Positions 1 to 8,969 of a stretch of DNA of 64,000 nucleotides are shown piece after piece. The notes beneath the pieces were generated by a model that saw only the letters and a program-made list of their open reading frames with translations, had not been told where the DNA came from and made no database searches. A program made the translations under genes and the position numbers. The stretch is from Micropruina sp. (lineage in GTDB: Bacteria; Actinomycetota; Actinomycetes; Propionibacteriales; Propionibacteriaceae). Each line of letters starts with the position of its first letter. The stretch's first letter is position 1. The stretch is from positions 186,001 to 250,000 of the forward strand of contig JADJTO010000002.1 in assembly GCA_016711105.1 (NCBI GenBank). Reading direction: 5' to 3'.

Positions 1-816
1 GCCGATGGAGGCCACCACACCGACGTCACTCGGCGAAATGATTCCCACGACCGGGACGAACAATGCCCCGCCGATGGCTGCGAACACCGCAGCGAGCACG
101 AAGGTGAGGATCTTCACTCGGGCCGGGTCGTAGCCGAGGAACCGCACCCGATTCTCCTCGTCCCGGACGGCGATCAGCAGTTCCCCGAACCGGGAGGCCA
201 TCAGCTGACGCACCAGCAGGACCATGCCCACCAGGACGCCGGCGCAGATGAAGTAGAGCATCTGATGGTTCGTCGGATCGGCCAGGTCATAGCCGAAGAA
301 CGAGCGGAAACCGTTCAGCCCGTTCGTCCCCCCGGTGGTCTGTTGCTGACCGACCAGGAGGATCGCGAAGGCCGCCACCAGGGTTTGGGAGAGGATCGCG
401 AAGTACGCGCCCCGGACCCGGCGAATGAAGACGCCCGCCCCGAGAATCGCGGCGAACAACCCCGGCACGGCGACGATCAGCACCAGCGTCACGAACGGAT
501 CGCGCATCGGCTCCCACCACCAGGGAACCTCCCCGGTGCCGTAGAGGAGCATGAAGTCGGGAACGCCCCCAGGGCCGGCGTCGGCCAGCTTGAGATGCAT
601 GGCCATGATGTACCCGCCGAGCCCGAAGAACACCCCCTGACCCATGGTCAGCATGCCGCCCTGACCCCAGGCCAGGCCGATTCCCACCCCGACCATGGCC
701 AGGCAGAGGAACTTCGCCAGCAGCTGCAGGCGGAAGTCGCTCAGCACCAGGGGTGCCGCCGCCAACAGCCCGGCCGCGACCGCCAGCTTGATCAGGAACC
801 GCAAACGGGGGGTCAT
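1..816 (-). CDS. urtC: Urea ABC transporter permease UrtC (3' end outside window)
   Basis: Inner-membrane permease of the high-affinity urea importer, in the branched-chain amino acid (LivM) permease class. Read on the minus strand from an ATG at 816 it begins MTPRLRFLIKLAVAAGLLAA and gives alternating hydrophobic segments, with LivM-type stretches such as GMLTMGQGVFFGLGGYIMAM and RDEENRVRFLGYDPARVKIF. The frame is open to the left edge, so the C-terminus is missing. Its ATG overlaps the urtB stop by four bases (ATGA), so the two are translationally coupled. The ATPase genes urtD and urtE would be expected to the left. The family (LivM/UrtC) is clear; the urea assignment rests on the adjacent urtA. 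Confidence 0.88.
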   Translation of the reverse strand, partial: MTPRLRFLIKLAVAAGLLAAAPLVLSDFRLQLLAKFLCLAMVGVGIGLAWGQGGMLTMGQGVFFGLGGYIMAMHLKLADAGPGGVPDFMLLYGTGEVPWWWEPMRDPFVTLVLIVAVPGLFAAILGAGVFIRRVRGAYFAILSQTLVAAFAILLVGQQQTTGGTNGLNGFRSFFGYDLADPTNHQMLYFICAGVLVGMVLLVRQLMASRFGELLIAVRDEENRVRFLGYDPARVKILTFVLAAVFAAIGGALFVPVVGIISPSDVGVVASIG

Positions 817-1696
817 GCCAGACTCCTGGTTCGGATGGTGAACAGCCCCTGCGGGCGCACCTGCAGGAAGCCCACGACGACCATCAGCAGCATCACCTTG
901 GCCAGGCTGGCGTCGGTCCACAGCTGGAAGAACGCCTGCAGGATCCCCAGAGCGAAGGCCGCGATGACCGCACCTTTCACTTTGCCGATGCCGCCGGCGA
1001 CAACCACCAGGAAGGCGTCCACGATGTAGTTCTGACCCACGGTGGGCCCGATCGAACACAGCAGGGTCAGAGCCACCCCGGCCAGACCCGCCAGCCCGGA
1101 GCCGACGAAGAAGGTGAACCGGTCGATCCCGGAGGAGTTGACCCCGCTGGCCTCGGCCAGCGCACGGTTACCGACGACAGCCCGGATCCGACGCCCCAGG
1201 GGCGTCCGAGAAAGCAGCAACGCGACCGCCACCACAGCCAGGACGCACAGCGCCAAGATCAGCAGGCGAGTCTTGGGCATGGCCAGACCGGCGACGTTCA
1301 CCGGTCCGGCCAGCCAGTCGGGGCGGGCACGTCCACGTTCGGGGCCCCGAAAATGTCTCGGGCCAGCTGCTGCAGCAGCAGTGCTACGCCCCACGTGACC
1401 AACAGGGTGTCGAGTGCCCGACCCCGCATGCGTTCGACGATGGTGATCTGCAGCAGGACTCCCAGCAACCCGGCCACCAGAAAGGCCACCGGCAGCGCCA
1501 CCAGGAAGGACACGCCCGGATTGCTGATCAGTTCATGCACCAGGTAGGCCGTGTAGGCCCCGATCATCACGAACTCCCCGTGGGCCATGTTGATCACCCC
1601 GAGCTGGCCGAAGGTGAGGGCCAGCCCGAGGGCGGTGAGGAGGAGCACCGACCCCAGGCTGAACCCTGCAAATACCTGTTCTGCGAAGATCAACAT
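813..1696 (-). CDS. urtB: Urea ABC transporter permease UrtB, split by a 1-base frameshift
   Basis: LivH-class permease partner of UrtC. The first frame from ATG 1696 starts MLIFAEQVFAGFSLGSVLLL, carries the typical GQLGVINMAHGEFVMIGAY segment and runs to DVPAP, then ends in an out-of-frame tail. The second frame resumes with DWLAGPVNVAGLAMPKTRLL and continues to the C-terminus with FFVGSGLAGLAGVALTLL. The switch lies at the G run 1320-1323; one extra G (C on the coding strand) restores a protein of 294 residues, a normal permease-core length. It sits 6 bp after urtA and overlaps urtC. Either a sequencing indel or a fresh pseudogene; the first is likelier given the same fault elsewhere in the window. 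Confidence 0.88.
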
Positions 1697-1702
1697 CGCA
1701 GG

Positions 1703-2974
1703 TCAGGACAGGCCGGCGGCCCAGGGGTAGGACGTGAGGAACGGGTCGGGCTCGATGGCCGTCGCCGAGGTCCACACGGCGTAGATCAGGCCATCAGGGC
1801 GAATCTCGCCGATCATCCCGGTCTTGGCGATGTGGTGGTTCTCACCGTTCAGCGTCACCTTGCCCTCCGGCGCGTCGAAGGTCACTCCGCCGGCCGCAGC
1901 CTGGACGTCCGCCACGGCGAACGACTTGGCCTTCTCCACGGTGGCCTTCCACAGGTAGAGCGAGGTGTAGGCGGCTTCCATCGGATCGGAGGTCACCCGC
2001 TTCTCACCGTAAGCGGCCTTGAAGTCGGCCACGAACTTCTTGTTCGCCGCGGAATCGATCGTCTGGTAGTAGTTCCAGGCGGTCAGCTGACCGGCAATGT
2101 TGGCCGCCCCGATGCCCTGGACTTCCTCTTCGGCGATCGACACCGACAGCACCGGCAGCGTGTCGGCCTTCATCCCCGCGCTGGTGTACTCCTTGAAGAA
2201 CGCCACGTTGGAGTCGCCGTTGAGCGTGTTGAACACCGCGGTTGCCCCCGAGTTCTTCATCTTGCTGACGATGGTGGCGAAGTCGGTGCTGCCCAGCGGG
2301 GTGTACTCCTCGCCGACGACCTCCATGCCGTTGGCCTTGGCGTAGGCGTTGATGATCTTGTTGGCCGTCCGGGGGAAGACGTAGTCGGAGCCGACCAGGA
2401 ACAGCTTGGTCTTCCCCTTCTCCTTCAGGTATTCCAGGCCGGGAATGATCTGCTGGTTGGTGGTGGCGCCGGTGTAGAAGATGTTCTTGCTGGCCTCAAG
2501 ACCCTCGTACTGCACCGGGTAGTACAGCAACGAGTTCTGGCCCTCGAAGACTGGCAGCATGGCTTTCCGACTGGCGGACGTCCAGCCGCCGAAGACTGCG
2601 GCGACACAGTCGGCGGCAATCAGCTTCTTCGCCTTCTCGGCGAACGTGGTGGGGTCGGAGGCGCCGTCCTCGGTCACCACACTGATCTGCTTGCCCATCA
2701 CCCCGCCGGCCGCGTTGATCTCCTTGGCGGCCAGGTTCAGCGAGTCGTTGACCGTCTTCTCCGAGATGGCCATGGTGCCGGAGAGCGAGTTGAGGAAGCC
2801 GACCTTGATGCTGGAGCCGGAGCTGTCCACGCAGGACGCGGTCGTGGCAGCGCCGGTTGAGGCGGACGTGGCGGAGGTTTTGGCCCCGCAGGCAGTCAGG
2901 GCGAGGGCGGGCAGTAAAGCCGCCGCGAGCAGGCTGCGGCGCAGCCCCATGGAGGAAATAGACACAACGGTCAC
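1703..2974 (-). CDS. urtA: Urea ABC transporter substrate-binding lipoprotein UrtA
   Basis: Extracytoplasmic receptor of the urea importer. The N-terminus has basic residues, a hydrophobic run and a lipobox (LALTAC then GAK), so it is a lipoprotein anchored outside the membrane. The mature part is a type 1 periplasmic-binding fold with UrtA features: [20 protein letters not shown] near the start, [18 protein letters not shown], then [20 protein letters not shown]. Length 423 is usual. First gene of the urtABC run. The GTG at 2974 is the longest start; an in-frame ATG at 2950 would also leave an intact signal peptide, and neither has a clear ribosome site. Related amide-binding proteins exist, but the YYPVQYEG signature favours urea. 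Confidence 0.92.
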   Translation of the reverse strand: MTVVSISSMGLRRSLLAAALLPALALTACGAKTSATSASTGAATTASCVDSSGSSIKVGFLNSLSGTMAISEKTVNDSLNLAAKEINAAGGVMGKQISVVTEDGASDPTTFAEKAKKLIAADCVAAVFGGWTSASRKAMLPVFEGQNSLLYYPVQYEGLEASKNIFYTGATTNQQIIPGLEYLKEKGKTKLFLVGSDYVFPRTANKIINAYAKANGMEVVGEEYTPLGSTDFATIVSKMKNSGATAVFNTLNGDSNVAFFKEYTSAGMKADTLPVLSVSIAEEEVQGIGAANIAGQLTAWNYYQTIDSAANKKFVADFKAAYGEKRVTSDPMEAAYTSLYLWKATVEKAKSFAVADVQAAAGGVTFDAPEGKVTLNGENHHIAKTGMIGEIRPDGLIYAVWTSATAIEPDPFLTSYPWAAGLS

Positions 2975-3128
2975 CTATTCGTCGTCGCAACTGAAACACA
3001 CGGCCAGGGCTTGGTTCAGACGCTCCAGCCCCCCTATTGGCCGATGCCAAGACGCTAGGCAAGCTGTGTGGCGTGGCTGTCACGAGTCTGTTTCGGGGCG
3101 GTGTCGGTCTCCTCACCCCTAGCCAGGC

Positions 3129-4415
3129 TCAGATTCCGACGTCCTCCAGCATCTCGGTCACCAAGGCCGCGATCGGCGAGCGTTCGGAGCGAGTCAAGGT
3201 GACGTGCGCGAAGAGGGGATGCCCCTTCAGCTTCTCCACCACGGCAACCACGCCGTCGTGGCGTCCCACCCGCAGGTTGTCCCGCTGAGCAACGTCATGA
3301 GTGAGCACCACCCGTGAGTTCTGGCCGATCCGGGACAGCACGGTGAGCAACACGTTGCGTTCCAGCGACTGGGCCTCATCAACGATCACGAAGGCGTCAT
3401 GCAGGGAGCGTCCGCGAATGTGGGTCAGCGGCAAGACCTCCAACATGCCGCGCGCCAACACTTCGTCGATCACGTGCTTATTGGTCACCGACCCCAAGGT
3501 GTCGAAGACCGCCTGGGCCCAGGGCGCCATCTTCTCCCCTTCGCTGCCTGGCACGAAGCCGAGTTCCTGGCCACCGACGGCATACAACGGACGGAAGATG
3601 AGCACCTTGAGGTGCTGCTGACGCTCCAGCACCGCCTCCAGCCCGGCATGCGCGGGCCAGGGCGGATTTGCCGGTGCCGGCCCTCCACCCAAGGAGACGA
3701 TGCCGATGCTCGGATCGAGCAGCAGGTCCAAGGCGACGCGCTGTTCGGCCGAGCGTCCGTGGATGCCGAAGCAATCGCGCTCCCCCTTGATCAGGCGCAC
3801 CGTGCCGTCCGGCAACGTCCGGCCCAGTGCGGTGGCCCCGGGGGCATGCAGGACCACCCCGGTGTGACACGGCAGATCGGCCAGCTCGGGCAGGCTGGCG
3901 TGGCCCTCGGCGTAGAGCTGCTCCACCGCGGCACTGCCGACCTCCACCTCGGCCATCCCCGTCCACCCCGAATCGCGAGGCAGCTCGTGCAGGTACTCCT
4001 CGGCCGCCAACCCCACCGAGGACGCCTTGACCCGCAGCGGCAGATCTTTGCTGACCAGCACCACGCTGCGACCCTCGGCCTGGTAGTTGAGCGCCACGGC
4101 CAGGATCCGGGAGTCGTTGTCACCCAGCCGGAAGCCCTGCGGCAACACCGAAGGGTCGGTGTGATTCAGTTCCACATGCAAGGTGCCGGACGCCTCGTTG
4201 ATCCGCAGCGGCAGGTCGAGGCGTCCCTGCTCGATCCGAAGCTCGTCCAGGAAGCGCAAGGCGCTGCGCGCGAAGAAACCCAGTTCGGGGTGGTCACGCT
4301 TGGCTTCCAACTCGGTGATCACCACGATCGGCACGATCACTTCGTGTTCGGCGAAGTTGCGCAGGGCAAGGGGGTCGGACAGCAACACGGAGGTGTCGAT
4401 CACATACGTCTTCAC
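3129..4415 (-). CDS. phoH2: PIN domain-PhoH ATPase (PhoH2 type)
   Basis: Fusion of an N-terminal PIN ribonuclease domain and a C-terminal PhoH P-loop ATPase; PhoH2 proteins of actinobacteria are described as sequence-specific RNA helicase/RNases. The PIN part starts [20 protein letters not shown] with its conserved aspartates, followed by [12 protein letters not shown] and [12 protein letters not shown]. The ATPase part has the Walker B-like [14 protein letters not shown] and [17 protein letters not shown]. The frame reads open throughout, but the Walker A region reads [14 protein letters not shown]; shifting frame between two sites (about 3683-3688 and 3645-3651) restores [12 protein letters not shown], so two compensating indels hide the P-loop. 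The GTG at 4415 matches the family start; an in-frame GTG at 4478 is possible. Confidence 0.9.
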   Translation of the reverse strand: MKTYVIDTSVLLSDPLALRNFAEHEVIVPIVVITELEAKRDHPELGFFARSALRFLDELRIEQGRLDLPLRINEASGTLHVELNHTDPSVLPQGFRLGDNDSRILAVALNYQAEGRSVVLVSKDLPLRVKASSVGLAAEEYLHELPRDSGWTGMAEVEVGSAAVEQLYAEGHASLPELADLPCHTGVVLHAPGATALGRTLPDGTVRLIKGERDCFGIHGRSAEQRVALDLLLDPSIGIVSLGGGPAPANPPWPAHAGLEAVLERQQHLKVLIFRPLYAVGGQELGFVPGSEGEKMAPWAQAVFDTLGSVTNKHVIDEVLARGMLEVLPLTHIRGRSLHDAFVIVDEAQSLERNVLLTVLSRIGQNSRVVLTHDVAQRDNLRVGRHDGVVAVVEKLKGHPLFAHVTLTRSERSPIAALVTEMLEDVGI

Positions 4416-4605
4416 GGTGATGTCGACAGCAGTGCTGGAGTGGCTACGGGTCGTGGTGTGCGGCACGTCGATCCTCACTGGAGCCGCACGTCACCCTCGC
4501 CCGGCCCCACCTGTTGGGTGGTCAGCCGGGGAGATCCGAGCCTGGTGCTGGCCCGCGAGTTCGACGCTGCGGAGTCGGACGACGCATGGATTGAAGCCTC
4601 CCGTG

Positions 4606-4626
4606 ATGCCCCACGCGATGGGGCAT
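4606..4626. repeat. Perfect inverted repeat, possible operator
   Basis: Arms ATGCCCCA (4606-4613) and TGGGGCAT (4619-4626) flank the 5-base spacer CGCGA. It lies about 60 bp upstream of the -35 region of the GH31 gene and is not followed by a T run, so a protein-binding site is likelier than a terminator. The binding protein is unknown. Confidence 0.4.
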
Positions 4627-4688
4627 GACCCGACTCTACGGCCCGGCTCAGCCCAAGCAGGGCATGACTCGCGCAGGCGTCCCGAACC

Positions 4689-4724
4689 TTGAACGGACGA
4701 GAGCCGCGGTCCTACGCTGCGGCC
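4689..4724 (+). promoter_or_regulatory. Leaderless promoter of the GH31 gene
   Basis: TTGAAC (4689-4694), an 18-base spacer and TACGCT (4713-4718) make a sigma70-like promoter. The ATG at 4725 starts exactly six bases after the -10 hexamer, so transcription should begin on the start codon. No Shine-Dalgarno sequence precedes this ATG, which agrees with a leaderless mRNA. Confidence 0.6.
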
Positions 4725-7079
4725 ATGAGCTCCCTGCCTGACCGCCTCACCCTGCGCACCACACCGCTGGCCCATCCCGAGTCGATGATCACCGGCGAAC
4801 ACTGGCGGATCACCGTGCTCACCGAGCGGCTGTTCCGGGTGGAGTACTCGCCGAGCGGGCAGTTCGAGGACCGGGCCACCCAAACCGTGGTCAACCGCCA
4901 GTTCGCCGTGCCTGGGTTCAGCGTGGAGCGCAAGGGTGCTGGGGTCGAGGTGAGCACCCCGACGGTGACCCTGTTCTACGACGGCGGTCCGTTCAGCGCA
5001 CGCGGCCTGTACGCCCATCTGGCGGGTGGCCGGAACCACCGCCGGATCTGGCGTTACGGCGAGATCCCGCTGGACGAGCGGCTGAAGTCGAGCAACCTGG
5101 GCGGCACCGCCCGCACCCTGGACGTCGTCGACGGCGCCACGGAGTTGGAGCCGGGCCTGATCAGCACGCTCGGCTCTGCCGCCCTGGACGACTCGCAGAC
5201 CCTGGCTCTGGGCGCCGACGGCTGGATCGCCCCTCGAATCGAGGGCAATCTCGACCTCTACCTGTTCGCCCACGGCCACGATGCCCGGGGCGCCTTGGCC
5301 GACTTCTTCGCCCTGACCGGCCCGCAGCCGCTGCTTCCCCGCTACGCGCTGGGCAACTGGTGGAGCCGCTACCACCCCTACACCGCGGACGAATACCAGG
5401 CCGTGATCGAACGCTTCGAGGCCGAACGGCTGCCGTTCAGCGTCGCGGTGATCGACATGGACTGGCACCTGGTCGACATCCCGCCCGAGTACGGCACCGG
5501 CTGGACGGGCTACACCTGGAATCGGGACCTGTTCCCCGACCCCGAGGGCTTCCTGGCCTGGCTGCACGAACGCGGCCTCAAGGTCTCGCTGAACGTGCAC
5601 CCGGCCGACGGCATCCGCGCCTACGAGGAGTGCTACCCGGCGATGGCCGAGTCGATGGGGATCGATCCCGCCAGCCGACGTCCGGTGGAGTTCGACATCG
5701 CCGACCCGGCGTTCCTGGTCAACTACTTCGAGCAGGTACACCACCCGCTGGAGGATCAAGGGGTCGACTTCTGGTGGCTGGACTGGCAACAGGGCACCCA
5801 CACCGCCGTCGCCGGCCTGGACCCGCTGTGGATGCTGAACCACTTCCATTTTCTGGACAGCGCCCGCCGTGGCGGCCGTCGGATCACCTTCAGCCGCTAC
5901 GCCGGCCCCGGCTCGCATCGTTACCCGGTCGGATTCTCCGGTGACACGGTCAACTCCTGGGCGAGCCTCGACTTCCAGCCCTACTTCACCGCCACCGCCT
6001 CCAACATCGGCTACGGCTGGTGGTCCCACGACATCGGCGGGCACATGTTCGGCGTCCGGGACGACGAGCTGGTCACCCGGTGGTTCCAGCTGGGTGTGTT
6101 CTCGCCGATCAACCGGCTGCACTCCACCCTGAACCCGTTCATGGGCAAGGAACCGTGGAAGTTCAACCCGATCGCTGAAGCGGTGATGGCCGCCTCGCTG
6201 CGGCTGCGGCACCGGCTGCTGCCCTACCTGTACACGATGAACGAACGAGCTCATCGCCTGGGCGAACCGATCGTCACCCCGCTCTACTACGGCGCGGCGG
6301 GCCAGGTCGGCCACACCCCGGTGATCGCCGAAGTGGAATCCCAGAACAGCTTCTTCTTCGGCACCGAGCTGCTGGTCGCCCCGATCACCTCGCCGGCGAT
6401 CAAGGGGATCAACCTGGGGGTGGTCAAAACCTGGCTGCCTGAAGGCACCTGGACCGACTGGTTCACCGGGCTTCGCTACAGCGGCGGTCGCTGGGTGCGG
6501 CTGCATCGTCCGCTGAGCCAGTTGCCGGTGCTGGCCAAGGCTGGAGCGATCATCCCGCTCTCCGGTGAGGACTACCTCGGCACCGACAACCCGCCCGCCC
6601 TCGAGGTGCACCTGTTCGCCGGAGCTGACGGAGCCTTCTCCCTCTATGAGGACGACGACGCGACCGATCCCCGCTCGGTCGTCACCGAGCTGAGCTACCG
6701 GGAGAGCACCCACGAGTTCACGATCGGCGCGGCCCAGGGTGCGGTTGACCTGCTACCGACCCACCGGCGCTACACGCTGGTGGTGCACGGTCTGGACGGG
6801 CTCGATCTGGGGACCCAGATCGACCTGGGCGAGGTACCCACCGCCACAGGGCGGACGATCACGCTGGCCGGGGAACTGCGTCCGGCCGACGCTCGGGTCG
6901 CCGAACGGGTCTTCGAGTTGGTCTCCCGGGCTGAGATCGCCTACGCCACCAAGGACGCCGTCTGGGCGGCGATCCAGCAGCACGAGTCGCTCGCGGGGCG
7001 CCTGGTGGCACTGCAGGGGCTAGAGCTGGAGCCAGCGCTGTTCGCCGCACTGAGCGAACTGCTGTTGGCCCAGCTGTGA
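4725..7079 (+). CDS. Glycoside hydrolase family 31 (alpha-glucosidase/alpha-xylosidase type)
   Basis: Retaining alpha-glycosidase acting on alpha-linked glucosides or xylosides. The N-terminal beta domain (LFRVEYSPSGQFEDRATQTV) precedes a TIM barrel with GNWWSRYHPYTADEY and VIDMDWHL. The catalytic nucleophile is the Asp of WWLDWQ (about residue 353) and the acid/base the Asp of FSGDT (about 407); YGWWSHDIGGHMFG is the family hallmark. C-terminal beta domains follow (WLPEGTWTDWFTGLRYSGGR). There is no signal peptide, so it is cytoplasmic and probably hydrolyses imported oligosaccharides. The ATG at 4725 was preferred to a TTG at 4689 because of the promoter geometry. Substrate cannot be told from sequence alone. 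Confidence 0.92.
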   Translation: MSSLPDRLTLRTTPLAHPESMITGEHWRITVLTERLFRVEYSPSGQFEDRATQTVVNRQFAVPGFSVERKGAGVEVSTPTVTLFYDGGPFSARGLYAHLAGGRNHRRIWRYGEIPLDERLKSSNLGGTARTLDVVDGATELEPGLISTLGSAALDDSQTLALGADGWIAPRIEGNLDLYLFAHGHDARGALADFFALTGPQPLLPRYALGNWWSRYHPYTADEYQAVIERFEAERLPFSVAVIDMDWHLVDIPPEYGTGWTGYTWNRDLFPDPEGFLAWLHERGLKVSLNVHPADGIRAYEECYPAMAESMGIDPASRRPVEFDIADPAFLVNYFEQVHHPLEDQGVDFWWLDWQQGTHTAVAGLDPLWMLNHFHFLDSARRGGRRITFSRYAGPGSHRYPVGFSGDTVNSWASLDFQPYFTATASNIGYGWWSHDIGGHMFGVRDDELVTRWFQLGVFSPINRLHSTLNPFMGKEPWKFNPIAEAVMAASLRLRHRLLPYLYTMNERAHRLGEPIVTPLYYGAAGQVGHTPVIAEVESQNSFFFGTELLVAPITSPAIKGINLGVVKTWLPEGTWTDWFTGLRYSGGRWVRLHRPLSQLPVLAKAGAIIPLSGEDYLGTDNPPALEVHLFAGADGAFSLYEDDDATDPRSVVTELSYRESTHEFTIGAAQGAVDLLPTHRRYTLVVHGLDGLDLGTQIDLGEVPTATGRTITLAGELRPADARVAERVFELVSRAEIAYATKDAVWAAIQQHESLAGRLVALQGLELEPALFAALSELLLAQL

Positions 7080-7085
7080 GCCTGG

Positions 7086-7895
7086 TCAGCGACCGAAGCG
7101 GCGCTCACGTTGGGCGTAGGAGCGGAGGGCGCGAATGAAGTCGACCTTGCGGAAGTCGGGCCACAACGCCTCGTGAAAGTAGAACTCGCTGTGCGCCGAC
7201 TGCCAGATCAGAAAGCCGGAGAGGCGCTGCTCGCCTGAGGTGCGGATCACCAGGTCCGGATCAGGTTGGCCGGCGGTGTAGAGGTGATCGGCGATCTGGT
7301 CGATCTCCAGGGTTTCGGCCAGCTCCTCCAGGCTCGTCCCCTTGGCCAGCTCGGCGGCCAGCAAGGAACGGAAGGCGTCGCGCAGTTCATGGCGACCCCC
7401 GTAGGAGACGGCGATATTGACGTGCATGCCGGCGTTGCTGTCGGTGCTGGCCGAGGCCCGGCGCAACCGTTCGGCCATCGCCTCGGGCAATAGGTCAAGG
7501 TCGCCCACGGTCTGCACTCGCCAGGATCGTTGCGCGGCGAGTTCGACCACCAGCCGCTCGATCACCTCGAGCAGGGGCGCCACCTCCTCCGACGAGCTGC
7601 GGCTCAAGTTCTCGGTGGAGAGGACCCACACCGTGACCACGTTGATGCCGACCTCGTCGCACCAGCCGACGAACTGCTTCAACTTGTCGGCACCGGCCTG
7701 ATAACCGACCGCGATCGGGGCGTCGGGGGCGTTCAGCCTGGCCCAACGGCGGTTCCCGTCCGCCATCACCGCCACGTGGCGGGGCAGACGGGTGCGATCG
7801 AGTTGGGCTAACAGCCGCTGCTCGTAGGTGGCGTAGAGGAGTCCGGTCGGGTCTACGCGCTGCAGCGCTTTGGCTAGGCGGGTGGCCCACGGCAT
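7086..7895 (-). CDS. Short-chain Z-isoprenyl diphosphate synthase (UppS family)
   Basis: Cis-prenyltransferase that adds isoprenyl units from IPP to an allylic diphosphate. The substrate motif is HVAVMADGNRRWAR (catalytic Asp about residue 46), with VTVWVLSTENLSRS, VNIAVSYGGRHELRDA and the C-terminal DLVIRTSGEQRLSGFLIWQS as in UppS proteins. Gene context (next to hemolysin III, DUF255 and mca) matches M. tuberculosis Rv1086, which makes omega,E,Z-farnesyl diphosphate, rather than the decaprenyl synthase Rv2361c; this is an inference by synteny. The stop is 6 bp from the convergent GH31 stop. A TAGAGT hexamer seven bases before the ATG suggests its own near-leaderless promoter. Confidence 0.88.
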   Translation of the reverse strand: MPWATRLAKALQRVDPTGLLYATYEQRLLAQLDRTRLPRHVAVMADGNRRWARLNAPDAPIAVGYQAGADKLKQFVGWCDEVGINVVTVWVLSTENLSRSSSEEVAPLLEVIERLVVELAAQRSWRVQTVGDLDLLPEAMAERLRRASASTDSNAGMHVNIAVSYGGRHELRDAFRSLLAAELAKGTSLEELAETLEIDQIADHLYTAGQPDPDLVIRTSGEQRLSGFLIWQSAHSEFYFHEALWPDFRKVDFIRALRSYAQRERRFGR

Positions 7896-7919
7896 GGCAG
7901 TGACTCTATCGCCCCGGGG

Positions 7920-8858
7920 TCAGCCCCGAACCTGATTCTGCAACGGTTCACCGGCTAGAAACGCCGCCAGATTCCGCGCGATCAACCGACCCGCGCCCAA
8001 CGGACGGCCACCGGCCAGGTGTGGGGTCAGAATCAGGTTTGGCGCGTCCCACAAGGGGGAATCGGCCGGCAACGGTTCGGTCTCGGTGACATCGAGGGCA
8101 GCGCCGCCGAGCCGTCCGGCGTGGAGGGCCTCGACCAGAGCGACCTCATCGATCGTGCTGCCCCGTCCGACGTTGACCACCCAGGAGGTCCGTCTCAGCA
8201 GGGCGAGTCGATCGGCGTTCAGCGCATGCCAGGTGCCTTCAGAGTGCGGCAACACCATCACCAGCACGTCGGTCGAGCCCAGCGCTTCGGCCAGCCCGGC
8301 CTGGTCGACCACCTCGAAGCCGCCCCGCTCCCCCGCCGTCGTGGCCACCCCGCGGACGTGCGCCCCCAACTGGGCCAGCAGCGGCGCCAATCGCTGGCCG
8401 ATCGAGCCGAAACCCCAGATCAACACCTCGGCCTCGATCAGGCTGGTCAGCCGATCAGGGCTCTTCAGCGGACGAAAACCGCCGAACTCCCCGGCCCAGC
8501 GATGCTCGCGCTGCGCGTCCAGGCACTGCGGGATCAACCGCAGCCCAGCCAGGATCAACGCCAGTGCATGCTCAGTGACCGGCCGGTCGTGAAAGCCCCG
8601 ACCACTGGTGATCAACACGCGCTCCGCGAAACCGGCTGCCAGCACCCCGTCCGGCCCGGCGGCCAGCGTCTGCACCCAACGAAGCTGCGGCGCTGCCGCC
8701 AACTGGGCCAGATTGGGGCTGCGGGATCCCCACACCACGGCCGCCTCAGCGTCCAGATGCTGCTCCGGAATCGGCTGCCAGGGTTGGTACGTCACGACCT
8801 CGACCCCCGGCGGCGCAGCCAGCTCGAAGGGGGCGTCGGCGGGGAGCAAGAGCTTCAT
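7920..8858 (-). CDS. D-isomer-specific 2-hydroxyacid dehydrogenase
   Basis: NAD(P)-dependent oxidoreductase interconverting a 2-hydroxyacid and 2-oxoacid. The Rossmann motif VLIWGFGSIGQRL sits mid-protein; the catalytic Arg is in NVGRGSTIDE, the Glu in VTETEPLP and the His in LTPHLAGG, the standard Arg-Glu-His set. At 312 residues it is typical of the GyaR/SerA-like branch with no regulatory ACT domain. Start chosen at ATG 8858 (MKLLLPADAPFEL); an in-frame ATG at 8912 adds 18 residues that resemble no family N-terminus. It lies 24 bp upstream of the Z-prenyl synthase on the same strand. Substrate unknown. Confidence 0.85.
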   Translation of the reverse strand: MKLLLPADAPFELAAPPGVEVVTYQPWQPIPEQHLDAEAAVVWGSRSPNLAQLAAAPQLRWVQTLAAGPDGVLAAGFAERVLITSGRGFHDRPVTEHALALILAGLRLIPQCLDAQREHRWAGEFGGFRPLKSPDRLTSLIEAEVLIWGFGSIGQRLAPLLAQLGAHVRGVATTAGERGGFEVVDQAGLAEALGSTDVLVMVLPHSEGTWHALNADRLALLRRTSWVVNVGRGSTIDEVALVEALHAGRLGGAALDVTETEPLPADSPLWDAPNLILTPHLAGGRPLGAGRLIARNLAAFLAGEPLQNQVRG

Positions 8859-8930
8859 GCCACCACTGTGCCCGCTGCTCGCTTTGCTGGGAAACTGGTC
8901 CGGATGGCCCATGCTAAACTTACCTACGCA

Positions 8931-8954
8931 ACCGTAACTTACGGTACCGTAACT
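8931..8954. promoter_or_regulatory. Overlapping palindromic operator upstream of hemolysin III
   Basis: Three half-sites alternate in orientation: ACCGTAA (8931-8937), TTACGGT (8939-8945), ACCGTAA (8946-8952). The first two form a 7-1-7 perfect palindrome and the last two a perfect 14-bp palindrome, so two dimer sites share the middle half-site. This is typical of repressor operators such as TetR-type. It sits 16 bases before the hemolysin III ATG, inside the divergent region with the dehydrogenase gene. The cognate regulator is not identified. Confidence 0.6.
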
Positions 8955-8969
8955 GGAGTGACGACGATA

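Larger units (their letters stand above)
4416..4724. other. Divergent intergenic region phoH / GH31
   Basis: About 300 bases with no convincing gene. It contains a perfect inverted repeat at 4606-4626 and the promoter of the GH31 gene at its right end. An in-frame extension of phoH back to a GTG at 4478 would use part of it. Confidence 0.6.

Noticed and set aside
813..1696. Genuine urtB pseudogene
   Set aside because: Both halves are otherwise intact and the same single-base fault occurs in essential genes of the window, so error is more likely than decay; not excluded.
1535..2860. A 441-codon plus-strand frame over urtA
   Set aside because: It is antisense to a clear lipoprotein gene and has no family resemblance.
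4491..6713. A 740-codon open frame antisense to the GH31 gene
   Set aside because: It mirrors the high GC of the true gene, has Gly/Val/Gln/Arg low-complexity composition and no recognisable domain.
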